From the NCBI GenBank assembly GCA_947624385.1, contig CANQJZ010000022.1, forward strand, positions 1 through 39,310: a stretch of DNA of 39,310 nucleotides. The letters run 5' to 3'. This DNA is from an uncultured Oscillospiraceae bacterium (GTDB lineage Bacteria; Bacillota; Clostridia; Oscillospirales; Oscillospiraceae). The position numbers and the translations under genes were made by a program. Each line of letters starts with the position of its first letter. The stretch's first letter is position 1. The notes under the pieces are model-generated. The model saw nothing but the letters and a program-made list of their open reading frames with translations, was not told where the DNA came from and ran no database searches. This document shows positions 21,618-31,246 of this stretch, piece after piece.

Positions 21618-22520
21618 ATGAGTTTTTCCTCTGACGTAAAAACCGAACTGTGCCGGGAGCCGCCGGGAAAGCGCTGCTGCGCCCTGGCGGAGGCCTACGG
21701 CGCGCTGCTGTACGCCAACACCTTCTCCCCCGGCCAGATACGCATCATGACCGAGTGCGACGCCTTTGCCGCCCGGCTGCCACGGCTGTTCCGCCGGGCC
21801 TTTTCCCTGGACTTCGACGTGCTCCCCCCGGCCGACGCCACCGGCAAGCGCTCCCTTCTCGTCACGGACCGGGACAAGCTCCGGACCATCTTTTCCGCCT
21901 TTGGCTACGACCCCGGCCGGACCGTCGTCCACCACATCAACCTGGCGGTCGTTGAATCCGACTGCGACCGGATATCCTTCCTGCGGGGGGCGTTTCTGGC
22001 CGGCGGCAGCGTCACGGACCCGGCCCGCAGCTATCACCTGGAGCTGGCCACCGGCCACGAGAGCGTGTGCCGGGAGGTCCGGGCCCTGCTGCTGGACATG
22101 GGCTTTGAGCCCCGGGAGGCCAGCCGCGGCGGCCGCTGGATCACCTACTTCAAGCGCAGCGCCGCCATCGAGGACCTGCTGACCACCCTGGGCGCGCCGC
22201 TTTCCGCCATGGGCGTGATGCAGGCCAAGGTGGAAAAGCACATGACGAACGCCATGAACCGCCTGACCAACTGCGATATGGCCAACGCGGACAAAGTCAC
22301 CGGCGCGGCGGCGGAGCAGCTTGCCGCCATCCGGGCCATCGAGGCCGGCATCGGCCTGGACGCGCTGCCCCCCGCGCTGCAGGAGACGGCGCTTCTGCGC
22401 ATCGCGAACCCCTCCTGCTCGCTTTCAGACCTGGCCCAGCTTGCCTGGCCGCCGGTGACGAAAAGCTGCATGAACCACCGGCTGCGCAAGCTTCTGGAAA
22501 TAAGCCAAAGCATGGAATAA
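21618..22520 (+). CDS. whiA: WhiA sporulation/cell-division regulator
   Basis: WhiA is a DNA-binding protein combining a LAGLIDADG homing-endonuclease-like fold with a C-terminal helix-turn-helix; in Streptomyces it controls sporulation septation, and in Bacillus it affects division and metabolism. The 300-residue chain begins MSFSSDVKTELCREPPGKRC, has FLRGAFLAGGSVTDP (about 121-135), typical of the family, and ends in the HTH LRIANPSCSLSDLAQL plus NHRLRKLLEIS. The start has AAGGTG 9 nt upstream, partly supplied by the repeat end. dnaE follows after 10 nt. Confidence 0.96.
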   Translation: MSFSSDVKTELCREPPGKRCCALAEAYGALLYANTFSPGQIRIMTECDAFAARLPRLFRRAFSLDFDVLPPADATGKRSLLVTDRDKLRTIFSAFGYDPGRTVVHHINLAVVESDCDRISFLRGAFLAGGSVTDPARSYHLELATGHESVCREVRALLLDMGFEPREASRGGRWITYFKRSAAIEDLLTTLGAPLSAMGVMQAKVEKHMTNAMNRLTNCDMANADKVTGAAAEQLAAIRAIEAGIGLDALPPALQETALLRIANPSCSLSDLAQLAWPPVTKSCMNHRLRKLLEISQSME

Positions 22521-22530
22521 GGAGACAGTT

Positions 22531-25500
22531 ATGTCCTTCGTACACCTGCACGTCCACAGCGAATACAGCCTCCTGGACGGGGCCTGCCGCATCAACGAGA
22601 TGGCGGTCCGCGCCAAAGAGATGGGCCAGGACGCCCTCGCCATCACCGACCACGGGGTGATGTACGGCGTCGTGGACTTTTACCGCGCCTGCCGCTCGGC
22701 GGGCGTGAAGCCCATCATCGGCTGCGAGGTGTACGTGGCCCCCCGGGGCAGAACGGACAAGGAATACGGCCTGGACAACAACTACTCCCACCTCATCCTG
22801 CTTTGCAAAAACGAGACGGGCTACCACAACCTCTGCAAGCTGGTCAGCGAGGGATTCGTCAACGGCTTTTATATCCGGCCCCGTATCGACTGGGACCTGC
22901 TGCACCAGCACGCCGATGGGCTCATCTGCCTGTCGGCCTGTCTTGCCGGGGATATCCCCCAAAGAATCGTGAACGGCCAGTACCAGGCCGCCAAGGCCCG
23001 TGCATTGGAGCTGGCGGAGCTTTTCGGCCCGGATGGGTTTTACCTGGAGCTGCAGGACCACGGCATCCCCGACGAGCGCAAGGCCGCCCAGGGCCTGATC
23101 CGTATCCACGAGGAGACCGGCATCCCCCTGGTGGTCACCAACGACGCCCACTATCTGCGCCGGGAGGACGCCCGTATCCAGGACGTGCTCATGTGTATCC
23201 AGACCGGCAAGACGGTGGACGACCCGGACCGGATGAAGTTTGAAAGCCAGGAGCTCTACCTCAAATCCGAAGACGAGATGCGCGCCCTCTTCCCCGACCT
23301 GCCGGAGGCCTGCGACAACACGGAAAAGATCGCGGCGCTGTGCGATTTCGACTTCGAGTTCGGCCACTACCACCTGCCTCAGTTCCAGCTGCCCGCCGGC
23401 GAGAGGGACAGTCTGGCCTATCTTAAAAAGCTCTGTTACGCGGGACTGGCGGAGCGGCTGCCCGGCTATGGGCCGGAATACGCCGCCCAGCTGGACTATG
23501 AGCTGGGCGTCATCGACCAAATGGGGTTCGTGGACTATTTTCTCATCGTCTGGGACTTTCGCAACTACGCCCGCACCCAGGGCATCCCCACCGGTCCGGG
23601 CCGCGGTTCCGCCGCCGGTAGCCTGGTGAGCTACGCGCTGCGCATCACCGATGTGGACCCGATAAAATACAGCCTGTTTTTCGAGCGGTTTTTGAACCCG
23701 GAGCGGGTCACCATGCCCGATATCGACATGGATTTCGGCGACCGCCGCCGGGGCGAGGTCATCGACTACGTGACGGAGAAGTACGGCGCGGACAACGTGG
23801 CCCAGATCGTCACCTTTGGCACCATGGCCGCCAGGGCGTCCATCCGGGACGTGGGCCGGGTGCTGGGCGTGGGCTACGGGGAGACGGACGCGGTGGCCAA
23901 GCAGGTGCCCTGGGCGCTGAAAATGACCCTGGACGAGGCCCTGCGCCTGTCGAAGCCCATGAAGGACATGTACGACGGGGACGAGAAGATAAAAAACCTC
24001 ATCGACACCGCCCGCCAGTTGGAGGGCATGCCCCGCAACGCCTCCACCCACGCCTCCGGCGTGGTCATCACGGCCCGGCCCCTGACCGATTACGTGCCCC
24101 TGAGCCGCAACGACGAGTCCATCGTCTGCCAGTTCGGCATGGTCACGCTGGAGCAGCTGGGGCTTTTGAAAATGGACTTTCTGGGTCTGCGGAACCTGAC
24201 CGTCATGGACGACGCGGCCCGGCTCATCCGCCGTTATGAGCCGGATTTTCAGGCGGACGACCTGCCCGAGGACGACCCTGAGACGTTTCAGATGCTCACC
24301 GAGGGCCGCACCAGCGGCGTGTTCCAGCTGGAATCGGCGGGCATGACCGGCGTGTGTACGGGGCTCAAGCCCCGCTCCATCGAGGACATCACCGCCGTCA
24401 TCGCCCTGTACCGGCCCGGCCCCATGGCGTCCATCCCCCGGTTTTTGGAGTGCGCGGCCCACCCGGAGCGGGTCACCTATAAGCACGAGCTGCTCCGGCC
24501 CATTCTGGACGTGACCTACGGCTGCATCGTCTATCAGGAGCAGGTGCTGGACATCTTTCGGAAGCTGGCCGGTTTCTCTCTTGGTCAGGCGGACATGATA
24601 CGCCGGGCCATGTCAAAGAAAAAGCACGACGTGATCGACGCCGAGCGCAAGGCGTTCGTACATGGCGACCCTGGCCGCAATATCCCCGGCTGCGCGGCCA
24701 ACGGCATATCCGAGGCCGTGGCCAACAGCATCTACGACGAGATCATCGACTTTGCCTCCTACGCCTTCAACAAAGCCCACGCGGTGTGCTACGCCATCGT
24801 GGCCTACCGGACCGCCTGGCTGAAGTGCCACTGGCCGAAAGAGTATATGGCGGCGCTGTTGACCAGCGTGCTGGACTCCTCCGCCAAAGTCGCGGAGTAC
24901 ATCGGCGCGTGCAGGGACATGGGCATCGACCTTCTGCCCCCGGACGTGAACGAGTCCGACGCGGACTTCACCGTGGCGGGCAGCAATATCCGCTTCGGTC
25001 TGGCGGCGGTGAAGGGCGTGGGCCGGAGCTTTGTGCAGCAGCTGATGGCGGAGCGGGCCGCGGACGGGCCCTTCACCGCCTTTGACGAGTTCTGCCGGCG
25101 CATGTACGGCAAGGAGCTGAACCGCCGGCCCGTAGAAAGCCTCATCCGGGCCGGAGCCTTCGACTCCATGGGCTACAAGCGCAAGGCCCTTTTGCAGGTG
25201 CTGGACAAGGTGCTGGACGGGGTGAACAGCGCCGGGCGGAAGAATCTCGCCGGCCAGTTCGACCTTTTCTCCATGGACGCCGCCGACGAGCCGGTGTCCA
25301 CCCTGGAACTTCCCGACGTGGAGGAATTTTCCGCCGGGGAGAAAATGGCCATGGAGAAGGAGACCACGGGCCTTTACCTCACCGGCCACCCCATGGACGG
25401 CTACCGGGACGCGGTGCGAAAGCTGGGGGCCGCGCCCATGGGGGCCATTTTGGAGGACTTCACCGGCGACGACGGCCCGCGCACCTATCAGGACGGCCAG

Positions 25501-26055
25501 CGGGTCATCCTGGCGGGGGTCGTCTCCGCCGCCCGGACAAGGACCACGAAAAACAACACCCTCATGAGCTATGTGACATTGGAGGACGACACCGGCTCCA
25601 TGGAGCTTCTGGCCTTCCAGCGGGCGCTGGACCAGGGCGGCGGCTATCTGCGGGAAAACGCCGCCGTGTGCTGCACGGGGCGCATCTCCGTCCGGGACGA
25701 GAAGGACCCCCAGCTGATGCTGGACGCGGTCTATCCCCTGGACGATCTGACGGACCAGACCATCGCCGCCATCCAAAACGCCGCCCGGGACGGGGGCTAT
25801 GCCGCCCGCCGCCCGCCGGAGGCACAGACCCGGACCCGTCCGGCGGAAAAGACTCTGTGGGTCCGGCTGCCCAGCCGGGACGACCCGGCCTTCCGGCGCA
25901 TCGAGCTGGTGCTGACCATGTTCCCCGGCACGGAGCCGCTGGTGGTCTATTTCGCGGACACGAAAAAGCGCCTTGGCGCCCGGTGCGTGATACACCCGGC
26001 CCTGGTCGAGGAACTGACCGGCCTCCTGGGTGAGGCCAACGTGGTCATCAAATAA
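22531..26055 (+). CDS. dnaE: DNA polymerase III alpha subunit, DnaE type
   Basis: A 1174-residue replicative polymerase subunit of the DnaE class. Order of domains: PHP domain at the N-terminus (FVHLHVHSEYSLLDGACRIN), palm with catalytic acids in PDIDMDFGDRRR (D397 and D399) and KMDFLGLRNL (D549), fingers and beta-binding region, helix-hairpin-helix part (GRKNLAGQFDLF region), and a C-terminal OB fold (NTLMSYVTLEDDTGSMELLAF, about residues 1010-1030). The ribosome site AAGGAGA overlaps the whiA stop. Firmicutes usually also have PolC, in which case DnaE extends primers on the lagging strand. The downstream gene is hflX. Confidence 0.98.
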   Translation: MSFVHLHVHSEYSLLDGACRINEMAVRAKEMGQDALAITDHGVMYGVVDFYRACRSAGVKPIIGCEVYVAPRGRTDKEYGLDNNYSHLILLCKNETGYHNLCKLVSEGFVNGFYIRPRIDWDLLHQHADGLICLSACLAGDIPQRIVNGQYQAAKARALELAELFGPDGFYLELQDHGIPDERKAAQGLIRIHEETGIPLVVTNDAHYLRREDARIQDVLMCIQTGKTVDDPDRMKFESQELYLKSEDEMRALFPDLPEACDNTEKIAALCDFDFEFGHYHLPQFQLPAGERDSLAYLKKLCYAGLAERLPGYGPEYAAQLDYELGVIDQMGFVDYFLIVWDFRNYARTQGIPTGPGRGSAAGSLVSYALRITDVDPIKYSLFFERFLNPERVTMPDIDMDFGDRRRGEVIDYVTEKYGADNVAQIVTFGTMAARASIRDVGRVLGVGYGETDAVAKQVPWALKMTLDEALRLSKPMKDMYDGDEKIKNLIDTARQLEGMPRNASTHASGVVITARPLTDYVPLSRNDESIVCQFGMVTLEQLGLLKMDFLGLRNLTVMDDAARLIRRYEPDFQADDLPEDDPETFQMLTEGRTSGVFQLESAGMTGVCTGLKPRSIEDITAVIALYRPGPMASIPRFLECAAHPERVTYKHELLRPILDVTYGCIVYQEQVLDIFRKLAGFSLGQADMIRRAMSKKKHDVIDAERKAFVHGDPGRNIPGCAANGISEAVANSIYDEIIDFASYAFNKAHAVCYAIVAYRTAWLKCHWPKEYMAALLTSVLDSSAKVAEYIGACRDMGIDLLPPDVNESDADFTVAGSNIRFGLAAVKGVGRSFVQQLMAERAADGPFTAFDEFCRRMYGKELNRRPVESLIRAGAFDSMGYKRKALLQVLDKVLDGVNSAGRKNLAGQFDLFSMDAADEPVSTLELPDVEEFSAGEKMAMEKETTGLYLTGHPMDGYRDAVRKLGAAPMGAILEDFTGDDGPRTYQDGQRVILAGVVSAARTRTTKNNTLMSYVTLEDDTGSMELLAFQRALDQGGGYLRENAAVCCTGRISVRDEKDPQLMLDAVYPLDDLTDQTIAAIQNAARDGGYAARRPPEAQTRTRPAEKTLWVRLPSRDDPAFRRIELVLTMFPGTEPLVVYFADTKKRLGARCVIHPALVEELTGLLGEANVVIK

Positions 26056-26136
26056 TTCTATTGCGAGGACAAAGCCATACAGGACACGACGGTAAAAAAA
26101 GAACGGGCCGCGCTGGCGGGGCTGGCGGCGGCCAGC

Positions 26137-27348
26137 ATGGACCAAAACGAGCGCAGCGACGAGGTGAGCATGGACGAGCTGTGGCAGCTTGCCCTGACCG
26201 CCGGCGCGGAGCCGGTGTGTACGGTGCTGCAGACCCGGGACAAGCCCGACCCACACAGCTTCCTGGGCATGGGCAAGGTCAAGGAGCTCAAGGACCTCAT
26301 CGAGGGCCAGGAATGCGACCTGGCCATCTTCGACAACGACCTGACCCCCTCCCAGGCCCGGGTACTGGAGGAGGCCCTGGGGGTGCGGGTGCTGGACAGG
26401 ACCGGGCTCATTCTGGACATCTTCGCCCAGCGGGCCCACACGAAAGAGGGTAAATTGCAGGTGGAGCTTGCCCAGTACCGCTATCTGCTGCCGCGGCTCA
26501 CGGGCATGTGGACCCACCTGAAGCGTCAGGCGGGCACTTCCGCCCCCATCGGCACCCGCGGTCCCGGCGAGACCCAGCTGGAGACGGACCGGCGGCACAT
26601 CCGCCGGCGTATCCAGAAGCTGGCTGAGGAATTGGAGCAGGTGCGGCGGGTCCGTGGCACCCAGCGCCGCCGCCGGGAGCGCAACGCCCTGCCGGTGGTC
26701 GCTTTGGTGGGGTACACCAACGCGGGCAAATCCACCCTCCTGAACACCCTGACCGGGGACAGCATCCAGACCGGCGACCGGCTCTTCGACACCCTGGACA
26801 CCACCACCCGCAAGCTGGACCTGGCCGAGGGCGGGCAGGCGCTTTTGTCCGACACGGTGGGCTTCATCCGCAAGCTGCCCACGGAGCTGGTGGACGCGTT
26901 CAAGGCCACCCTGGAGGAGCTTACCTACGCGGACCTGCTGCTGCACGTCATTGACATCTCCAACCCGGACCGGGACACCCAGGCCCGCGTTGTGGACGAG
27001 CTCATCGACCGCCTTGGCGCGGGTCAGACCCCATGCCTGAAGGTCTATAATAAATGCGACGCCTACTTTGGCCGTCTGCCGGCCGGCGAAGATGAGATCT
27101 GCGTCTGCGCCCGGACCGGGGAGGGCACCAGCGCCCTTTTATACGCCATCGGCCGGAAGCTGAGCGGCGACCTGAGCCGGATCGAGCTGCTCATCCCCTA
27201 CGACAAGGCCGCCCTGGTGGAGCGGCTGCGCCGGGAGGCCAACGTGCTGGACCTTAACTACACCGAGGACGGCGTGCGGGTGCTGGCGGTGGTCCGGCCC
27301 GCCTTGCGGGCAGAGCTGCTGCCATACGAGGTACACGCCCATGGGTGA
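26137..27348 (+). CDS. hflX: GTPase HflX, true start probably further upstream
   Basis: HflX is a ribosome-associated GTPase that splits stalled or hibernating 70S ribosomes. The 403 residues from the first ATG include the HflX N-terminal domain (TRDKPDPHSFLGMGKVKEL; LDRTGLILDIFAQRA), a charged coiled region, and a GTPase domain with G1 GYTNAGKST (192-200), SDTVGF and YNKCD. Family similarity extends upstream of this ATG: codons from about 26077 read IQDTTVKKERAALAGL, a typical HflX start, yet contain no ATG, GTG or TTG. An ATA at 26077-26079 with GAGGAC upstream is the best-placed candidate. The stop overlaps yigZ by 8 nt. Confidence 0.95.
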   Translation: MDQNERSDEVSMDELWQLALTAGAEPVCTVLQTRDKPDPHSFLGMGKVKELKDLIEGQECDLAIFDNDLTPSQARVLEEALGVRVLDRTGLILDIFAQRAHTKEGKLQVELAQYRYLLPRLTGMWTHLKRQAGTSAPIGTRGPGETQLETDRRHIRRRIQKLAEELEQVRRVRGTQRRRRERNALPVVALVGYTNAGKSTLLNTLTGDSIQTGDRLFDTLDTTTRKLDLAEGGQALLSDTVGFIRKLPTELVDAFKATLEELTYADLLLHVIDISNPDRDTQARVVDELIDRLGAGQTPCLKVYNKCDAYFGRLPAGEDEICVCARTGEGTSALLYAIGRKLSGDLSRIELLIPYDKAALVERLRREANVLDLNYTEDGVRVLAVVRPALRAELLPYEVHAHG

Positions 27349-27946
27349 GCGGATGAAGCTTTCCGGGTACGGCGCCGGCGAGTACGAGGAAAAGCGCTCC
27401 CGGTTCATCGGCGAGATGTTCCCCGTATCCGACGAGACCCAGGCCCGGGAGCATCTTACGCAGGTGAAGAAGAAGTACCCCGACGCCCGGCACCACTGCT
27501 GGGCCTGGGTACTGCCGGACGGCTCGACCCGCTGGTCCGACGATGGGGAACCGGGGGGCACCGCCGGCGGCCCCATGGCGGCGGTGCTGAAGGGCGCGAA
27601 TTTATACGGCGCGCTGTGCGTGGTGACCCGGTACTTTGGCGGCACGCTCCTTGGCAGCGGCGGGCTGGTCCGGGCCTATTCCAAGGCGGCATCTCTGGCC
27701 CTGGCCGACGCCGGGACCGAGCCGGACCCGGAAAAGGCCGCCCTGTGCGTGTCCTGCCCATGGGACAGCGTAGACAGGCTGCACCGCCTCATCCGGGAGT
27801 TTGACGGCGCGCTTCTGGATTCTGATTACGCCTCCGACCCGGAGCGGGCCAGGCTGACCGTGCAGCTTCTGGCGGACCAGACCGACGCCTTCACCCGCCG
27901 CGTCACCGACGCCACCAACGGCCGGGCAGCGGTCACACGCTCATAA
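27341..27946 (+). CDS. yigZ: YigZ/IMPACT family protein (UPF0029)
   Basis: A 201-residue protein of the IMPACT/YigZ family, whose biochemical role in bacteria is unsettled; the eukaryotic member modulates GCN2 signalling. Family signature VTRYFGGTLLGSGGLVRAYS lies near residues 87-106; upstream are EKRSRFIGE and HHCWAWVL with DDGEPGGTAGGPM. The C-terminal ~65 residues form the usual DUF1949-like domain. The ATG overlaps the hflX stop (ATGGGTGA), so the two are coupled. A repeat element begins about 28 nt after the stop, ending the apparent operon. Confidence 0.93.
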   Translation: MGERMKLSGYGAGEYEEKRSRFIGEMFPVSDETQAREHLTQVKKKYPDARHHCWAWVLPDGSTRWSDDGEPGGTAGGPMAAVLKGANLYGALCVVTRYFGGTLLGSGGLVRAYSKAASLALADAGTEPDPEKAALCVSCPWDSVDRLHRLIREFDGALLDSDYASDPERARLTVQLLADQTDAFTRRVTDATNGRAAVTRS

Positions 27947-27973
27947 ACCGGCCCCGCCGCACACCGCTTTGAC

Positions 27974-28195
27974 GCCTCCCCTGTGCAAGGGGAGGTGCCG
28001 AGCGGAGCGAGGCGGAAGGGTTGTCTGTTATCCAACGTTACAACCCCCCAGTCATCGTCGCCGCTCGCTGGGCTAGGCCGGGATTCGCCGCAAGCGGCAA
28101 ACCCCGGATAGCCCGCGGCGTCTCCTCTCCCCACGCGACAAGCGTGCCGCGTGGGGACCCCGAAAGGCGCTGCCAGCCCCCCTTACACAGGGGGC
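27974..28195. repeat. Nested-palindrome element, copy 8, carrying the 109-bp module
   Basis: Left end as in copy 4 (CTCCCCTGTGCAAGGGGAG, GCCGAGC-GGA-GCGAGGC, GGAAGGGTTGT). The right side after ACAACCCCCCAGTCA is interrupted by the 109-bp two-hairpin module (28055-28163), nearly identical to 1345-1453. The right end resumes with AAGGCGCTGCCAGCCCCCC and a final hairpin. The 372-bp gap between yigZ and dgt holds this element and an AT-rich stretch (28200-28270) with no clear gene. Confidence 0.85.
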
Positions 28196-28317
28196 TTTTC
28201 AAAGAGGAAAAATATTTATATTTTTTCTCCGCAAAAAAAGGGAAAAGACGATATTACGGCGTATAAAGGTATTGCAGCACGGTCTGCGATACCATTTTGT
28301 TGCATCGAGGCGCGCAG

Positions 28318-29319
28318 ATGCCTACATACCGCCAGCTCCGCCAGGAGCAGGAAAAAGCCATCATCGGGCCCTGCGGGACCCTCTCGTCCGCCAGCCGGGG
28401 CCGGCCAGTGCCGGAGCCGGAGGACGACGTGCGCACCTGCTTCCAGCGGGACGTGGACCGGGTGACCCACTCCAAGGCCTTCCGCCGCCTGCGCCACAAG
28501 ACCCAGGTGTTCCTCCAGCCCGAGGGGGACCACTACCGGACCCGCCTGACCCACACATTGGAGGTGGCCCGCATCGCCCGGACCATCGCCCGCGCTTTGG
28601 GATTGAACGAGGACCTGACCGAGGCCATTTCTCTGGGCCACGACTTGGGCCACACCCCCTTCGGCCACGCCGGGGAGAGGGCCCTGCGGGACATCACCGG
28701 CAGCTTTCACCACTACGAGCAGAGTCTGCGGGTGGTGGACAAGCTGGAAAAGGACGGCAAGGGCCTGAACCTGTGTCACGAGACCCGCATGGGCATATTG
28801 AACCACACCACCGGTCAGCCCCATGACACCATGGAGGCGGACGTGGTGCGCCTTTCCGACCACATCGCCTACCTCAATCACGACCTGGACGACGCCGAGA
28901 GGGCGGGTATCGTACTGCCCGAGGACGTGCCCGCGATCATCCGGGAGCGCGTCGGCACCCGCAACTCCCAGCGCATCAACGCCATGGTGACCGACGCCAT
29001 CGCCGCCAGCGCCGCCGGGTCTGTGGCCCTCTCCCCGGATATGGCCGAGGCGTATCATGCCTTCGAGGAATTTATGTACGCGGCGGTGTACCGCAACCCC
29101 ACCGCCAAGGGCGAGGAATCCAAGGTCAAGGGCATTTTGGCCCCCATCTGGGACTATTACATCGGCCACGTGGAGAAGCTGCCCCCGGAGTTCAAGTCCA
29201 TCGCCGGGGAGGAGGGCGCCCAGACCGCCGTCACCGATTACGTCTCCGGCATGACGGACAGCTTCGCGATTGCCACGTTCGAGGATTTGTTTATACCAGC
29301 AAGCTGGTCGATAAAGTAA
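28318..29319 (+). CDS. dgt: Deoxyguanosinetriphosphate triphosphohydrolase-like HD protein
   Basis: A 333-residue HD-domain protein of the dGTPase family, which hydrolyses dNTPs to deoxynucleosides and triphosphate. The sequence has the N-terminal family motif HSKAFRRLRHKTQVF (51-65), the first metal-binding His in RLTHTLEVA (H79), the HD pair in LGHDLGHTPFGHAGE (H108, D109, with H112 and H117) and a distal DHIAYLNHDLDDA. ATG 28318 is chosen because GAGGCG lies upstream; an in-frame TTG at 28297 would add 7 residues. Placement ahead of dnaG and rpoD is a common Clostridial order. The true substrate preference is not visible. Confidence 0.94.
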   Translation: MPTYRQLRQEQEKAIIGPCGTLSSASRGRPVPEPEDDVRTCFQRDVDRVTHSKAFRRLRHKTQVFLQPEGDHYRTRLTHTLEVARIARTIARALGLNEDLTEAISLGHDLGHTPFGHAGERALRDITGSFHHYEQSLRVVDKLEKDGKGLNLCHETRMGILNHTTGQPHDTMEADVVRLSDHIAYLNHDLDDAERAGIVLPEDVPAIIRERVGTRNSQRINAMVTDAIAASAAGSVALSPDMAEAYHAFEEFMYAAVYRNPTAKGEESKVKGILAPIWDYYIGHVEKLPPEFKSIAGEEGAQTAVTDYVSGMTDSFAIATFEDLFIPASWSIK

Positions 29320-29357
29320 AGCTTTTTCGGGGGCGCGGCGTAAGCCGCACTGCTTAT

Positions 29358-29473
29358 GGCCCCCTTGTCAAAGGGGGCTGGCAGCGCCAAAGGCGCTGAC
29401 TGGGGGATTGCCGTTATCTTACCACAATCCCCCCGCCCGCCGATGGCGGGCACCCCCCTTTAACAAGGGGGGC
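29358..29473. repeat. Nested-palindrome intergenic element, copy 9 (inverted)
   Basis: CCCCC-TTGTCAAA-GGGGG, AGCGCC-AAA-GGCGCT, GGGGGATTG / CAATCCCCC arms, CCCGCC-GAT-GGCGGG and a right CCCCCC-TTTAACAA-GGGGGG hairpin. It sits between dgt and dnaG and ends 9 nt before the dnaG ribosome site. Confidence 0.85.
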
Positions 29474-29497
29474 TTACGACGAAGGAGGTGACCGCGT

Positions 29498-31246
29498 ATG
29501 CCCTTTCCCAGCGATTTTCTGGACGAGCTGGGCCGCCGGAACGATATCGTGGACGTGGTCAGCTCCTACGTGCCGCTGACCAAGCGCAGCGGCGCCAACC
29601 AGTTCGGCCTGTGCCCCTTCCACGGGGAGAAGACACCATCCTTCGCCGTCAACGGCGAGAAGCAGATCTACCACTGCTTCGGCTGCGGCAAGGGCGGCGG
29701 CGTGGTCAACTTCATCATGGAGATCGAGAACCTCTCCTACCCGGACGCGGTGCGGTTTCTGGCCAGGCGTGCGGGGATGGAGGTCCCGGACGACGGGTAC
29801 GACCCCAACCGGGGCAAGCGGACAAGGCTGCTGGAGCTGAACCGGGACGCGGCCCGGTTTTTCCACGCCCAGCTGATGGCCGACACCGGCCGGGCCGGAC
29901 AGGCCTATGTGGAAAAGCGGGGCATCGTGAACATGGTCAAGCCCTTTGGCCTTGGCTTTGCCCCGGACAGCTGGGAGAGCCTGACCGACGCCATGACCCG
30001 TAAGGGCTACACCCGCCAGGAGCTCATAGACGCGGGGCTCGCCCGGGTGGGCAAAAACGGCGGACTTTACGACTATTTTCGCGACCGTCTCATGTTTCCG
30101 GTCATCGACGTGCGGGGCAGCGTCATAGGCTTTTCAGGGCGTATCCTGTCGGACGGAGAGCCCAAGTACCTCAACAGCCCGGACACCCTGGTGTACAGCA
30201 AGAGCCGCAGTCTTTTCGCCCTGAATCTGGCTAAAAAGTCCAAAAGCGGATATATTCTTCTTGCGGAGGGCAATATAGACGTGGTGAGCCTCCATCAGGC
30301 CGGATTCGACAGCGCCGTGGCCAGTCTGGGCACGTCCCTGACGGCGGACCAGGCGCGGCTCATGAGCCGGTATACCTCCCAGGTAATTATCGCCTACGAC
30401 AACGACGCCGCCGGCCAGAAGGCCGCCCAGCGGGCCATCGGCATCCTGCAGCCGCTGGACCTGAAGATAAAAGTCGTGCAGATACCCGGCGCCAAGGACC
30501 CGGACGAGTTCATCCAGGCCAACGGCCCCCAGGCCTTCCGGGACCTTCTGGAGCGCAGCGGCAACCAGGTGGAGTACCGTCTGGCCCAGACGGCGGCGGA
30601 GTTCGACCTGGCCACCGACGCGGGCCGGGTGGGGTACTTAAAAGCCGCCGCCAGGCTCATCGCCTCCCTGCCGGGGAGCGTGGAGCGGGAGATATACGGC
30701 CTGCGGGCCGCGGAAAAGGCCGGCGTGTCCCGGGACGCCTTTCTGGGCGAGGTAGCCCGGGTCCGGCAGCAAAACGCCTCCGCCGCCCGCAAACAGCTGG
30801 ACAGGGACGCCGCCGCGCCACTGCGGGCCGCCCAGCCCAGGAGCCGGGAGCTCCGATACGAGAACGTCCGCAGCGCCGTGGCCGAGGAAGGAGTGCTGAA
30901 CCTGCTGTGCCGCTTCCCGGAGCAGTTCGGCGCGCTGCCCCTGACGGCCGAGGACTTCACCTCCCCCGCTCTGGGCGGGCTGTACGACGCCATAGCCCAG
31001 CGGGTGCGCCACGGCCGGAGCGTGTCGCTGACGGCCCTGGGCCAGCAGTTTTCCCCGGAGGAAATGGCCCTGCTGGCGGACATCATGCAGCACGACGAGA
31101 TCCCCCCCGAGGCCGCCCGACAGGCCATGGACGATTACATAAACAAGATACGCACAGAAAAAGACAAGGCCTCCCGGGCGGACGACCTGCGGGGCTATGC
31201 CGAGAAGCTGAAACGAACGAAAGGGTACGGTGATAAAGATGGCTGA
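29498..31246 (+). CDS. dnaG: DNA primase
   Basis: DnaG makes RNA primers for replication. The 582-residue protein has the N-terminal CHC2 zinc site (C39, H42 in LCPFHGEK; C60, C63 in HCFGCGKGG), the RNA polymerase domain ([20 protein letters not shown]), a Toprim domain with [16 protein letters not shown] and the [12 protein letters not shown] metal-binding Asp pair, and a C-terminal helicase-interaction region of ordinary length. The ribosome site AAGGAGGTGA at 29482-29491 is nearly perfect. Its stop lies 8 nt inside the rpoD coding region, the classic dnaG-rpoD arrangement. Confidence 0.97.
   Translation: MPFPSDFLDELGRRNDIVDVVSSYVPLTKRSGANQFGLCPFHGEKTPSFAVNGEKQIYHCFGCGKGGGVVNFIMEIENLSYPDAVRFLARRAGMEVPDDGYDPNRGKRTRLLELNRDAARFFHAQLMADTGRAGQAYVEKRGIVNMVKPFGLGFAPDSWESLTDAMTRKGYTRQELIDAGLARVGKNGGLYDYFRDRLMFPVIDVRGSVIGFSGRILSDGEPKYLNSPDTLVYSKSRSLFALNLAKKSKSGYILLAEGNIDVVSLHQAGFDSAVASLGTSLTADQARLMSRYTSQVIIAYDNDAAGQKAAQRAIGILQPLDLKIKVVQIPGAKDPDEFIQANGPQAFRDLLERSGNQVEYRLAQTAAEFDLATDAGRVGYLKAAARLIASLPGSVEREIYGLRAAEKAGVSRDAFLGEVARVRQQNASAARKQLDRDAAAPLRAAQPRSRELRYENVRSAVAEEGVLNLLCRFPEQFGALPLTAEDFTSPALGGLYDAIAQRVRHGRSVSLTALGQQFSPEEMALLADIMQHDEIPPEAARQAMDDYINKIRTEKDKASRADDLRGYAEKLKRTKGYGDKDG

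Noticed and set aside
22297-24486. Long minus-strand open frame of over 700 codons opposite whiA/dnaE
   Set aside because: It is a mirror of the GC-rich dnaE coding pattern, with low-complexity His/Gly/Val-rich composition and no ribosome site. The same applies to long frames opposite dnaE-hflX (24613-26946), ymfF (4204-5613) and the glucan synthase.
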